From NCBI GenBank assembly GCA_036556965.1, contig DATBIO010000082.1, positions 1 to 24,920 on the forward strand: DNA of 24,920 bases, in the 5' to 3' direction. The stretch comes from DATBIO01 sp036556965. Lineage in GTDB: Bacteria; Acidobacteriota; Vicinamibacteria; Fen-336. Of the stretch, positions 1-6,480 are shown piece after piece. The notes beneath the pieces are model-generated. The model made no database searches. It had not been told where the DNA came from and saw nothing but the letters and a program-made list of their open reading frames with translations. The position numbers and the translations under genes were made by a program. Within the stretch, counting starts at the first letter, position 1. Every line of letters begins with the position of its first letter.

Positions 1-1
1 C

Positions 2-565
2 GACTACGACCGGGAGAAGCTCCAGGAGCGGCTGGCCAAGCTGGTGGGCGGCGTGGCCGTCATCAAGGTGGGGGCGGCCACGGAGACGGAGATGAAGGAG
101 AAGAAGGCGCGCGTGGAGGACGCCATGCACGCCACCAAGGCCGCCGTGGAAGAGGGCATCGTGCCCGGCGGCGGCGTGGCCCTGCTGCGCGCCATCTCGG
201 CCGTCGAGAAGATCAAGGCCGAGGGCGACGAGGCCGTCGGCATCTCCATCGTGCGCCGCGCGCTGGAGGAGCCCCTGCGCCAGATCGCGGCCAACGCCGG
301 CTACGAGGGCGCCGTGGTCGTCTCCAAGGTGCGCGAGGCCAAGGGGGCCGAGGACGGCTTCAACGCCCAGACCGACAAGTACGAGAACCTGGTGGACGCC
401 GGCGTCATCGACCCCACCAAGGTCGTGCGTTCCGCCCTGCAGAACGCCGCGTCCATCGCGTCCCTGCTCCTCACCACCGAGGCGCTGGTCTCCGAGATCC
501 CCGAGGACAAGGACGAGAAGGGTGCCGGCGCCGGCATGGGCGGCCACCACGGAGGCGGCTTCTAG
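2..565 (+). CDS. groEL: Chaperonin GroEL (Hsp60), C-terminal part
   Basis: This is the last 187 residues of the 60-kDa chaperonin, the ATP-driven folding chamber of the cytoplasm; the 5' end lies outside the window. The reading frame is open from base 2. The visible part starts in the intermediate domain at DYDREKLQERLAKL. It contains VEDAMHATKAAVEEG, whose first Asp corresponds to the ATP-hydrolysis Asp398 of E. coli GroEL, and the family signature AAVEEGIVPGGG. The equatorial domain follows to the end. The tail is GMGGHHGGGF rather than the usual long GGM repeat, so it is short and contains two His. A strong terminator lies 27 nt after the stop codon, so groEL ends its transcription unit here. 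The apical substrate-binding domain cannot be checked. Confidence 0.98.
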   Translation, partial: DYDREKLQERLAKLVGGVAVIKVGAATETEMKEKKARVEDAMHATKAAVEEGIVPGGGVALLRAISAVEKIKAEGDEAVGISIVRRALEEPLRQIAANAGYEGAVVVSKVREAKGAEDGFNAQTDKYENLVDAGVIDPTKVVRSALQNAASIASLLLTTEALVSEIPEDKDEKGAGAGMGGHHGGGF

Positions 566-592
566 GACGGCCAGCGCCGGTTCCACGTTCGC

Positions 593-625
593 AAGGGGGA
601 GCCTCACGGCTCCCCCTTTCCTGTT
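593..625 (+). terminator. Rho-independent terminator after groEL
   Basis: A perfect 11-bp inverted repeat (593-603 with 608-618, AAGGGGGAGCC and its complement) encloses a TCAC loop. A T-rich stretch (TTTCCTGTTTG) follows on the + strand. On the opposite strand the stem starts with AA and is followed by GCGAACG, so the signal favours the + strand. It may still separate groEL from the convergent metallopeptidase gene, which ends at 674. Confidence 0.88.
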
Positions 626-673
626 TGCCCACTGAACCGTGCATCCGCGGGATGCCCCGCGTCCCCGTTGCCG

Positions 674-1528
674 TTACAGCGTCGAGCAGCGGCCCGGGTC
701 GCCCGACTCCATCCCCCGTCGCAGCCAGGTCACGCGCTGCTCGGAAGAGCCGTGGGTCCAGCTCTCGGGCTGGACGTGGCCGGCGCCGCGGCGCTGGAGG
801 GTATCGTCGCCGATGGCGGCGGCGGCCTGCAGCCCTTCCTCGACGTCGCCCGGCTCGAGCAGGCTGCGCTCGCGGTGGGCGTGGTACGCCCAGACGCCGG
901 CCAGGCAGTCGGCCTGCAGCTCCATGCGCACGGAGAGGGCGTTGGCGTCCGCCTTGCTGCGGGAGCGCTGCTGCGCGTCCCGGACCTGTCCGGCCAGGCC
1001 GGTGAGGTTCTGCACGTGGTGGCCCACCTCGTGCGCGATGACGTAGGCCTGGGCGAAGTCGCCGGGGGCCTGGAGACGGCGGGCCATCTCCTCGAAGAAG
1101 GTGAGGTCGAGGTAGAGGCGTCGGTCCGCCGGGCAGTAGAAGGGGCCGACCGCCGCGGAGGCGTAGCCGCAGGCGGAGCCGACGGAGCCGTTGAACAGCA
1201 CGAGCTGGGGCGCCTCGTAGCGGCTGCCCGAGCGCGCGAAGATCGCCTGCCACGTGTCCTCGGTGTCGGCGAGGACCACGGAGGCGAAGCGGCCGAGCTG
1301 GTCCTGGGGCGCGCCACCCGGCGGCGCGGCGGGCGCCTCCGCCGGCGCGCCCGTACCCGTCCCGCCGAGCAGGCGCAGGAGGGCGGAGGGGTCCGCCCCC
1401 GTCAGCAGCGCGATCACGATGACCACGAGGAATCCGCCGCAGCCGATGCCGCCCGCGGGGCGCATCCATCCGCCGCCCCCGCGCGCGTCGATGACGTTCG
1501 TGCTCTGCCGTCCACCCTGCCAGCGCAT
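674..1528 (-). CDS. Neutral zinc metallopeptidase, membrane anchored
   Basis: 284 residues, matching the YpfJ/KPN_02809 family of predicted neutral zinc metallopeptidases in order and length. A short Gly/Arg-rich N-terminus leads into one membrane segment (about residues 29-43), then a Pro/Ala linker (about 56-75), then the peptidase domain. Family landmarks are GSRYEAPQLVLF (101-112), SACGYASAAVGPFYC (118-132), the zinc-binding helix HEVGH at 166-170, and ELQADCLAG (203-211), whose Glu203 is the likely third metal ligand. The start is set by GGAG four nt upstream of an ATG. A much longer open frame continues upstream, but only through the antisense of the preceding gene. The gene lies 65 nt behind the kinase-like/TonB gene on the same strand, so co-transcription is likely. 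The physiological substrate of this family is unknown. Confidence 0.93.
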   Translation of the reverse strand: MRWQGGRQSTNVIDARGGGGWMRPAGGIGCGGFLVVIVIALLTGADPSALLRLLGGTGTGAPAEAPAAPPGGAPQDQLGRFASVVLADTEDTWQAIFARSGSRYEAPQLVLFNGSVGSACGYASAAVGPFYCPADRRLYLDLTFFEEMARRLQAPGDFAQAYVIAHEVGHHVQNLTGLAGQVRDAQQRSRSKADANALSVRMELQADCLAGVWAYHAHRERSLLEPGDVEEGLQAAAAIGDDTLQRRGAGHVQPESWTHGSSEQRVTWLRRGMESGDPGRCSTL

Positions 1529-1593
1529 CTCACTCCAGGCTAGCGCCACGGGAGCCCGCGGGGCGGAGGGCCGCGCGGAATTGCGAGGGCGCC

Positions 1594-3666
1594 CTAGGAG
1601 GGGAGCTTGAACTGCACGCGCACGGGGACCCAGACCTTTACCGGCACCCCCTCCTTGGTGGCGGGCCGGTACTTCCGCTTGCGGACGCTGTCCACCGCGG
1701 CCTCGTTGAGCCCGGCCTTGCCGCCCGCCGGCACCACCACCTTCGTGTCGGCGACGTTGCCGCGCTCGTCCACCAGCACGCTCAGCTCCACCGTACCCTC
1801 GAGCCTCTGGCGCAGCGCGATCTGGGGGTAGGTAGGGGTGATCTGCTTCTGCACGACGGGCGCGATGACCCCCGCGTCGTTGATGTCCACCAGCTGGCCC
1901 GGCTTGATGGCGGGCAGCGTGGTCACCGGGGGCGGGGGCGGCAGGGTGGTGGCCGCGGCGGCCGCCGCCTGCCGCGCCGCCTCCTCCTCCGCCTTGCGGC
2001 GCTCCTCGGCCAGGCGCGCTTCCTCGGCCTGGCGCTGGGCCTCGAGAACGCGGCGCTCCTCCTCCTGCTTGCGGGCCTGCTCGGCCTCGGCCTTCTTGCG
2101 CGCCTCTTCCTGCGCGCGCTGCATGGCGGCGGGGTCCACCGTCTGCCCCTTGGCCGCGGCCTGCTGCTCCACCCGCTTCTTGGCGTCCTCCACCGCCTTG
2201 GCTTCCGCGGCCAGGCGCTCCGCCTCCATCTGCTGGAGCTTCTGCTCGAGCTCCTGGATGCGGAGGGCGGCGGCCGCGGCTTCCGCGGTGAGGGTGGTGG
2301 CGGGGGGCACGGTGGGCGCGGGCGGGGCGGCCGGCCGCCGCAGGACCAGCCACGCGCCCAGGCCCGCCAGGAGCAGGGCCGCCACCGCGCCGCCGGCGAT
2401 GAGCGGCGTCTTGCCCTTCTTCCCTTCCTTGTGGAAGGTGAACGAGTCGCGCGCGGGCCCGGCCTCCGCGGCGGCGGGAGGGTGGGGCTCCAGCGACTCC
2501 GCCAGGGGCGGCGGGACGGCCGCGGGCGTGGCCGCGGCCCGCGAGGGGAGGGCGACCGTCGGCGCCGTCTCGCGGTGGTGGGCGGGGCCCTCCGCCTTCC
2601 CGCCCAGGACGCTCTTCAGGTCCACCGCGGGGGGCAGCGTGTCGCGCGGCACCGGCCGCGGCGCCCCCGTGGCCGCCGCCGCCTTGACCGGCTCCTCCGT
2701 GAGGTACTCGATGTAGTTCGATTCCCTCTCCTCCTTCAGCGCCTTGGTCTCGCGCTCGATGTCCTCGCGGAACAGCGAGTGCATGAAGAAGGCGAGGTTG
2801 AAGGTGGTGGGGGTGAAGTCCCCGGAGAAGAGCAGGGTGTCCACGGCCTTGCGCATCTCCTGGATCTCCGCGTAGCGGGACCCGGGATCGGCGGCCAGGG
2901 ACTTGCCGAGGATGTCGGCGATGGGCTTGGGCAGCGCGTCGTCCTCGCTGGTCGGGTTCTGCAGCCGGGCCTTGCCCAGCCGCGCGGCCGGCTCCTCGTG
3001 CCGATCGGGAGCGGCGAAGGCCTCGCCCGTCAGCATCTCGAAGAGGAGGGCGCCCACCGCCCAGGTGTCGGACCGCGTGTCGCCGCCGCCCTCCGCCTGC
3101 TCGGGGGCCAGGTAGGCCGCGTCCTCCGGCGCGGAGGCCGCGGTCTCGCGCACGCGGCTCGGCCAGACCCCGAAGTCGCGCATGCGGACCTCGCCCTCGT
3201 AGGAGACGAGGGCGCTGTTGGGGGTGACCCGGCCGTGGTAGTAGCGGACGCCGCCCTCCGTGCGACGGCCGTGCGCGAACTCCAGCGCCGAGCACAGCTT
3301 GCTGACGATGAGGAGGGCATGGTCGACGGAGAAGGGGAAGCCCTCCTGGCGGCAGCGCGCGAAGATCTGCTTGAGGCTCTTCCCTTCGAGGAACTCGTAG
3401 GAGACGTAATAGGACGCTTCGACCTTGCCGATGCCGTAGATCTTGACGATGTTCGGGTTCTGGAGCTGGGCCGCGAACTTGATCTGGTCCATGAGGCTCT
3501 TGACCGCGTCCGCGTTTCCCGACACCGCGGGCTTGAGCTTCAGGACGGTGACGATCTTCTCGAGGCCCGTCGTGCTGAGCTTGGCCGCCCGGTACTCCTG
3601 GCCGATCGGGGTCTGGTCGATCGAGTCGAGGAGCACGAACTTCCCGAACTTCTCTTTCCTCGCCAT
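1594..3666 (-). CDS. Pseudokinase-TonB fusion membrane protein
   Basis: 690 residues. Residues about 7-280 have a serine/threonine protein kinase fold of the bacterial Pkn type: a retained Lys43 in VTVLK, NPNIVKIYG (70-78), DFG at 164-166, APE at 187-189 and SDTWAVG (199-205). Catalytic features are missing. The glycine-rich loop is degenerate (DSIDQTPIG), the alpha-C Glu appears to be Gln61, and the HRDLKPEN loop reads HGRVTPNS (144-151), so the catalytic Asp, Lys and Asn are Arg, Thr and Ser. A Pro/Ala linker follows, then one membrane helix (about 421-442), a Glu/Ala/Lys/Arg coiled coil (about 462-572), a Pro run, and a TonB C-terminal domain (about 605-688, beginning ITPTYP). The expected topology is kinase fold in the cytoplasm, coiled coil and TonB domain in the periplasm. 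Domain loss is seen directly; a signalling or scaffold role is inference. Confidence 0.93.
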   Translation of the reverse strand: MARKEKFGKFVLLDSIDQTPIGQEYRAAKLSTTGLEKIVTVLKLKPAVSGNADAVKSLMDQIKFAAQLQNPNIVKIYGIGKVEASYYVSYEFLEGKSLKQIFARCRQEGFPFSVDHALLIVSKLCSALEFAHGRRTEGGVRYYHGRVTPNSALVSYEGEVRMRDFGVWPSRVRETAASAPEDAAYLAPEQAEGGGDTRSDTWAVGALLFEMLTGEAFAAPDRHEEPAARLGKARLQNPTSEDDALPKPIADILGKSLAADPGSRYAEIQEMRKAVDTLLFSGDFTPTTFNLAFFMHSLFREDIERETKALKEERESNYIEYLTEEPVKAAAATGAPRPVPRDTLPPAVDLKSVLGGKAEGPAHHRETAPTVALPSRAAATPAAVPPPLAESLEPHPPAAAEAGPARDSFTFHKEGKKGKTPLIAGGAVAALLLAGLGAWLVLRRPAAPPAPTVPPATTLTAEAAAAALRIQELEQKLQQMEAERLAAEAKAVEDAKKRVEQQAAAKGQTVDPAAMQRAQEEARKKAEAEQARKQEEERRVLEAQRQAEEARLAEERRKAEEEAARQAAAAAATTLPPPPPVTTLPAIKPGQLVDINDAGVIAPVVQKQITPTYPQIALRQRLEGTVELSVLVDERGNVADTKVVVPAGGKAGLNEAAVDSVRKRKYRPATKEGVPVKVWVPVRVQFKLPS

Positions 3667-3708
3667 CAGGGGAGGGCCTTTCCTTCGAATGAGTTACGTC
3701 GGCCGGAA

Positions 3709-3736
3709 AGTATCACGCCGGCGCCGAACGAGGCAA
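3709..3736 (-). promoter_or_regulatory. Candidate sigma-70 promoter of the pseudokinase-TonB gene
   Basis: Read on the - strand, TTGCCT (3736-3731) and GATACT (3714-3709) are separated by 16 bp. Each matches its consensus at four of six bases. The predicted start of transcription is near 3702, about 36 nt before the ATG at 3666. The leader carries AAGGAAAGG, a purine run rather far (about 13 nt) from the ATG. Support comes only from motif match and position. Confidence 0.4.
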
Positions 3737-3781
3737 ACAGCGGCCCTCCGCGCGCGTGGAACCCGTTACACGCGCGTCTCC

Positions 3782-3797
3782 GGATGTGCACACATCC
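3782..3797. repeat. Short inverted repeat, possible operator
   Basis: GGATGTG (3782-3788) and its exact complement CACATCC (3791-3797) flank a CA dinucleotide, giving a 16-bp near-palindrome. It lies about 45 bp upstream of the candidate -35 box of the kinase-like gene and about 85 bp upstream of the first small + strand ORF. A second, looser inverted repeat follows at 3806-3828 (CCCCTC with GAGGGG). The position suits a regulator site, but no regulator is identified. Confidence 0.3.
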
Positions 3798-3882
3798 TCG
3801 CCGTACCCCTCGCCAACTCGTTGAGGGGCGGCGGCCTTGCCGCGGCACGGCCCTTGCTGAACCCACGTGCGGGAGGCTACAC

Positions 3883-3996
3883 ATGGAAGCGGTGGTCGGG
3901 GCGGGGACGGCGGCGGCGGGACTGGCGTGCGCGTGGCTGGCGAGCCGCGCGATGTTGCAGGGCATCCTGGCCTTGACCTTCAGGCGCCGCCCATGA
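3883..3996 (+). CDS. Small hydrophobic ORF, 37 residues, hypothetical
   Basis: I do not recognise this peptide. It runs from an ATG preceded by GGGAGG at a spacing of about 7 nt. It consists of an Ala/Gly/Leu-rich segment (about residues 4-32) that could form one membrane helix, followed by the positive end RRRP. Third codon positions are almost all G or C, like the neighbouring genes, though this is weak evidence in such GC-rich DNA. The stop overlaps the next ORF's start as ATGA. It sits alone on the + strand between two - strand units and could be a real membrane microprotein or chance. Confidence 0.35.
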   Translation: MEAVVGAGTAAAGLACAWLASRAMLQGILALTFRRRP

Positions 3997-4103
3997 CCTG
4001 GGTGGCCATCGAGTCCGGCGCCGAAGCGCGGCTGCCCGGGGCGCTGGGCGGCCTCTTCCAGGTGACCGGCGACGACGCCGCGGGCTGGTGCGTCGGCTGC
4101 TGA
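3993..4103 (+). CDS. Small ORF, 36 residues, coupled to the preceding one
   Basis: I do not recognise this peptide. Its ATG overlaps the stop of the preceding small ORF (ATGA at 3993-3996), an arrangement typical of translational coupling. The product begins MTWVAIESG and ends in CVGC, with no clear membrane helix. All third codon positions but one are G or C. Its TGA (4101-4103) directly abuts the stop codon of the convergent pilP-like gene, forming the palindrome TGATCA. Evidence is limited to the tandem arrangement, so this remains a low-confidence call. Confidence 0.25.
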   Translation: MTWVAIESGAEARLPGALGGLFQVTGDDAAGWCVGC

Positions 4104-4571
4104 TCAGGACGCCGGGGGCTCGAGGACGCGCTCCGAGCCGTCCGGCCAACGCAACCGGACCCCGGCGTCTTCGGTGACGCTCACCACGGTGTAGTTCTCG
4201 GCCGACTCGCCCGGGCCGAGGACGACGATCTCGCCGCGGATCCAGACCGCGGCCTTGACGCGCCCCGCCCGGCGCACCAGGCCCACCAGCCTGACCTCCG
4301 CCGCCGGACCGGGATCCGGGGCGGCCGCTCCCACCGCCGGCATCTCGGGGAGGTCTGCGCCGGCGTCCGGCTCGAGGGCGGCCGGCGCCTCGTCGGCATA
4401 GGCGAAGACGTTGCGGGAGGGCAGGGCGGCCGCCGCCGCGCGCGGGGGAGCCGGCGCCGCCGGCGGGGGGCCCGGAACGGGCGCCGCCGCGGGCGGCGGC
4501 GTCCTCATCAGGAACACGGCGGCGACGGCCAGGACGGCGAGAGCCCCCGCGGCCACCAGCGCGCGCCTCAC
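4104..4571 (-). CDS. PilP/GspC-like inner-membrane protein
   Basis: 155 residues. One N-terminal membrane helix (about 4-22) is followed by a Pro/Ala-rich linker (about 24-50), the motif LPSRNVFAYAD (50-60), an acidic stretch, and a small beta domain (about 92-152; VRLVGLVRRAGRVKAAVW, then VLGPGESAENYTVVSV). That plan matches the homology region of GspC and the C-terminal domain of PilP. These proteins link the inner-membrane platform to the outer-membrane secretin in type II secretion or type IV pili. Translation starts at a GTG overlapping the upstream TGA (GTGA at 4571-4568); longer frames upstream are antisense noise. It is the last gene of the four-gene set, and no secretin gene follows in the window. 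Choosing between PilP and GspC is not possible from this sequence alone. Confidence 0.72.
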   Translation of the reverse strand: MRRALVAAGALAVLAVAAVFLMRTPPPAAAPVPGPPPAAPAPPRAAAAALPSRNVFAYADEAPAALEPDAGADLPEMPAVGAAAPDPGPAAEVRLVGLVRRAGRVKAAVWIRGEIVVLGPGESAENYTVVSVTEDAGVRLRWPDGSERVLEPPAS

Positions 4572-5056
4572 GACGAGCCGACCCCGACCGCCTCCACGTC
4601 CAGGCCTACCCCGCCGGGCCGGGGCGAGAAGCGCACCCGCTCCAGGACGAGGCCGCTGCCGGGCCGGACCAGGTGACCGCTGAGGCGCATGACCTCCTCG
4701 AAGTCGGCCTCCGCGGCGAGGCTCACGGCGGCGGCGGCGGCGTGCCGGCCGGGGCGGACCCCCAGGCGCACGCCGCGGGCGCCCGCGCCCTCCAGCGACT
4801 CGACCAGGGACCGGCGCACCGCCCGCACCAGCTCGCCCGGCTCGCGCGCGGCGATGGGCACGGCGGCGCGCAGCCTCACTGCCTCGCGCTTCTCCAGCGC
4901 CGCGCGCTTGTGCGCGACCTCCCGGCGCTCGTCGCGGAGGCGTCCCTCCTCGGCGCCCGCGGCGACGGCCGACCTCCGCCAGGGGCGCGCCAGCGCGAAG
5001 TGGACGGCGAGGGCGAGCAGGAAGAGGCCGAGGCCGGCCAGGAGGCGGCGGCTCAC
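4568..5056 (-). CDS. PilO/GspM-like inner-membrane protein
   Basis: 162 residues with the bitopic plan of PilO/GspM: an N-terminal membrane helix (about 5-22), a charged helical stretch likely to be coiled coil (about 33-62, rich in Arg, Glu and Lys), and a small periplasmic alpha/beta domain to the end. In pili and type II secretion this protein pairs with the PilN/GspL periplasmic domain. It starts at a GTG that overlaps the stop of the pilN-like gene (GTGA at 5056-5053), and its own stop overlaps the next start, so translation is probably coupled. Sequence identity to known families is weak; the call rests on size, topology and position in the cluster. Confidence 0.7.
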   Translation of the reverse strand: MSRRLLAGLGLFLLALAVHFALARPWRRSAVAAGAEEGRLRDERREVAHKRAALEKREAVRLRAAVPIAAREPGELVRAVRRSLVESLEGAGARGVRLGVRPGRHAAAAAVSLAAEADFEEVMRLSGHLVRPGSGLVLERVRFSPRPGGVGLDVEAVGVGSS

Positions 5057-5583
5057 TCGCCGGCTCCCCGGTAGCGCGCGCGCACCGTGGCCCGGACCTC
5101 GCCCGCGCGGTTCTCGTCACCGGGCAGGACGTCCGCGAAGAGCGGCGAGTTCTCGAGGCGCGCGAGGAAGGCGTCGTAGCTGCCCCCGTGGCGCGCCGAC
5201 ACCTGCATCTCCAGGGCGAGGCGCGCGCCGTAGTCCAGGGAGAGGCCGTCCAGCTTCACGTCGGGTGGCAGCAGGGCGCCCAGCTCCGCCACCACGCGCG
5301 GAGGAGGCGCCTCGAGGGTCAGGACCGCCTGCGCGGACACGCCCTCCTCGGGGCCGCGGCGCCGCTCCATCTCCTGCACGCGGGCGCGCTGCTCCTCCAC
5401 CTCCTGGCGGGCCCGGGCCAGGCGCGAGGACACCGCGTGGCCCAGGCGCCAGGCGTGCGCCGCCTCCAGGACGGACAGGAGGAGGGCGAGGGTCCCCAGT
5501 CCCACGGCGGCCCACTCCCAGGGGGAGGAGCGACGCCGGCGGCCGCGCGAGGAGAAGTCCCTCAGACCGCGGCCGCCAGCCAT
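5053..5583 (-). CDS. PilN-like inner-membrane protein
   Basis: 176 residues. A short basic cytoplasmic N-terminus (RGRRRR at 13-18) precedes one membrane helix (about 24-43), a coiled-coil stretch (about 50-78), and a periplasmic ferredoxin-like domain containing LGALLPPDVKLDGLSLDYG (101-119). The phrase about a protein's optimum at low-PP-x-V-x-L spacing is typical of PilN and of the periplasmic domain of GspL. PilN bridges cytoplasmic PilM and periplasmic PilO. The start ATG at 5583 lies 22 nt inside the end of the pilM-like gene, which suggests coupled translation. The N-terminal INLLP-type motif that binds PilM in classical PilN is not evident, so docking on the PilM-like protein may differ. 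Confidence 0.74.
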   Translation of the reverse strand: MAGGRGLRDFSSRGRRRRSSPWEWAAVGLGTLALLLSVLEAAHAWRLGHAVSSRLARARQEVEEQRARVQEMERRRGPEEGVSAQAVLTLEAPPPRVVAELGALLPPDVKLDGLSLDYGARLALEMQVSARHGGSYDAFLARLENSPLFADVLPGDENRAGEVRATVRARYRGAGE

Positions 5584-6398
5584 GCCAGCTCGGACCCGTC
5601 CAGGCCGGCGCGGACGCCGGACCAACCCGTGTCCGCGGGCAGGCCCGCGTTGCGCAGGGCCGCCACCACGGCCGGGGCGCCCGTCCCCACCACGCGCGCG
5701 CGCGCGGCGTCCTGCCCGGCCAGCGCCGCCGTGCGCTCCGCCTCCTCGCGCAGCCACTGGCCCTCGTCGGGGCCCGGATCGCGGCGCCGGTTGCGCAGCA
5801 CGCGCAGCCCTCCCGCTTCGGGCACGGCCAGGGTGACGGCGGCGTCCCCCAGGACCACGTCCACGGTGCCGGGAGCGGCCGCCTCGCGCGCGAGGGCTCC
5901 CACCGCGGCCAGGGGCGCGAGGTCGATCCGCTCGTGGGAGAGGGAGGCCTTCTCCGCGGCCTGCTCGTAGCCTTCCACCACGCGCCGGCGCACGGCCGCC
6001 GCCAGCACGCGGCGGCCGGCCAGGGGAAGCACGTCCACCACCGCTTCCTCCGCCGGGTAGGGCAGCGCCCCCCGCATCCGGTGGCGCGCGTAGTCCGCGG
6101 CCTCGGCTCCCGCGGGCAGGTCGAGCAGGCTCAGGAGGGCCACCCCGTCGGGCAGCATGAGGCACAGCCCCCCGTCCTGCAGGGCGACCTCGCCGGCCAG
6201 CCGTCGCAGGGCGGCCTGGAGCCCCGCCGGGTCGGCCACGTTGTCCTCGAAGGGGTGGGGGCGCAGGACGCCGCCGGGAAGCGCCACGCGGGCCAGCGTG
6301 CGCAGCCCGGAGGCCCCGCGGCCGATCACGGCGCCGCACACCGCACCCTGGTCGAAGGCCAGCACGGAACGCACCCCGAAGGCCATGCCGCCGGCCAT
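5562..6398 (-). CDS. PilM-like actin-fold protein (cytoplasmic GspL-like)
   Basis: 278 residues, soluble. It follows the PilM/GspL-cytoplasmic plan: an N-terminal strand pair near SVLAFDQGAVCGAVIG (11-26), LMLPDGVALLSLLDLP (80-95), RGALPYPAEEAVVDVLPL (109-126), RRVLAAAVRRRVVEGYEQA (129-147) and TVDVVLGDAAVTLAV (178-192), then GLRVLRNRR. Acidic residues expected at the nucleotide-phosphate loops of the actin fold are partly replaced, and the protein is shorter than classical PilM (about 350), so nucleotide binding is doubtful. It is the first gene of the cluster and diverges from the EF-G-like gene. The ATG at 6398 has AGGGG about 8 nt upstream; Met5 at 6386 is an alternative start. Confidence 0.75.
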   Translation of the reverse strand: MAGGMAFGVRSVLAFDQGAVCGAVIGRGASGLRTLARVALPGGVLRPHPFEDNVADPAGLQAALRRLAGEVALQDGGLCLMLPDGVALLSLLDLPAGAEAADYARHRMRGALPYPAEEAVVDVLPLAGRRVLAAAVRRRVVEGYEQAAEKASLSHERIDLAPLAAVGALAREAAAPGTVDVVLGDAAVTLAVPEAGGLRVLRNRRRDPGPDEGQWLREEAERTAALAGQDAARARVVGTGAPAVVAALRNAGLPADTGWSGVRAGLDGSELAWLAAAV

Positions 6399-6480
6399 TA
6401 TAGGCCCCTGCCTCCCGGCGCCCCGCCGCGGGTCAAGGTATCATCACGCCTTTGTCGCAGCTCGCGGGAGTGAGGTTCCC

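Noticed and set aside
674..3295. A very long - strand open frame of 873 codons joined upstream of the metallopeptidase
   Set aside because: Its upstream two-thirds lies in another frame of the kinase-like gene and has the Gly/Arg/Ala-rich composition of a GC-rich shadow. The metallopeptidase has its own ribosome-binding site and family-length start at 1528.
4104..6398. Naming the four genes pilM, pilN, pilO and pilP outright
   Set aside because: Topology and order fit both type IV pilus and type II secretion platforms, and no diagnostic partner gene is present, so gene symbols were left blank.
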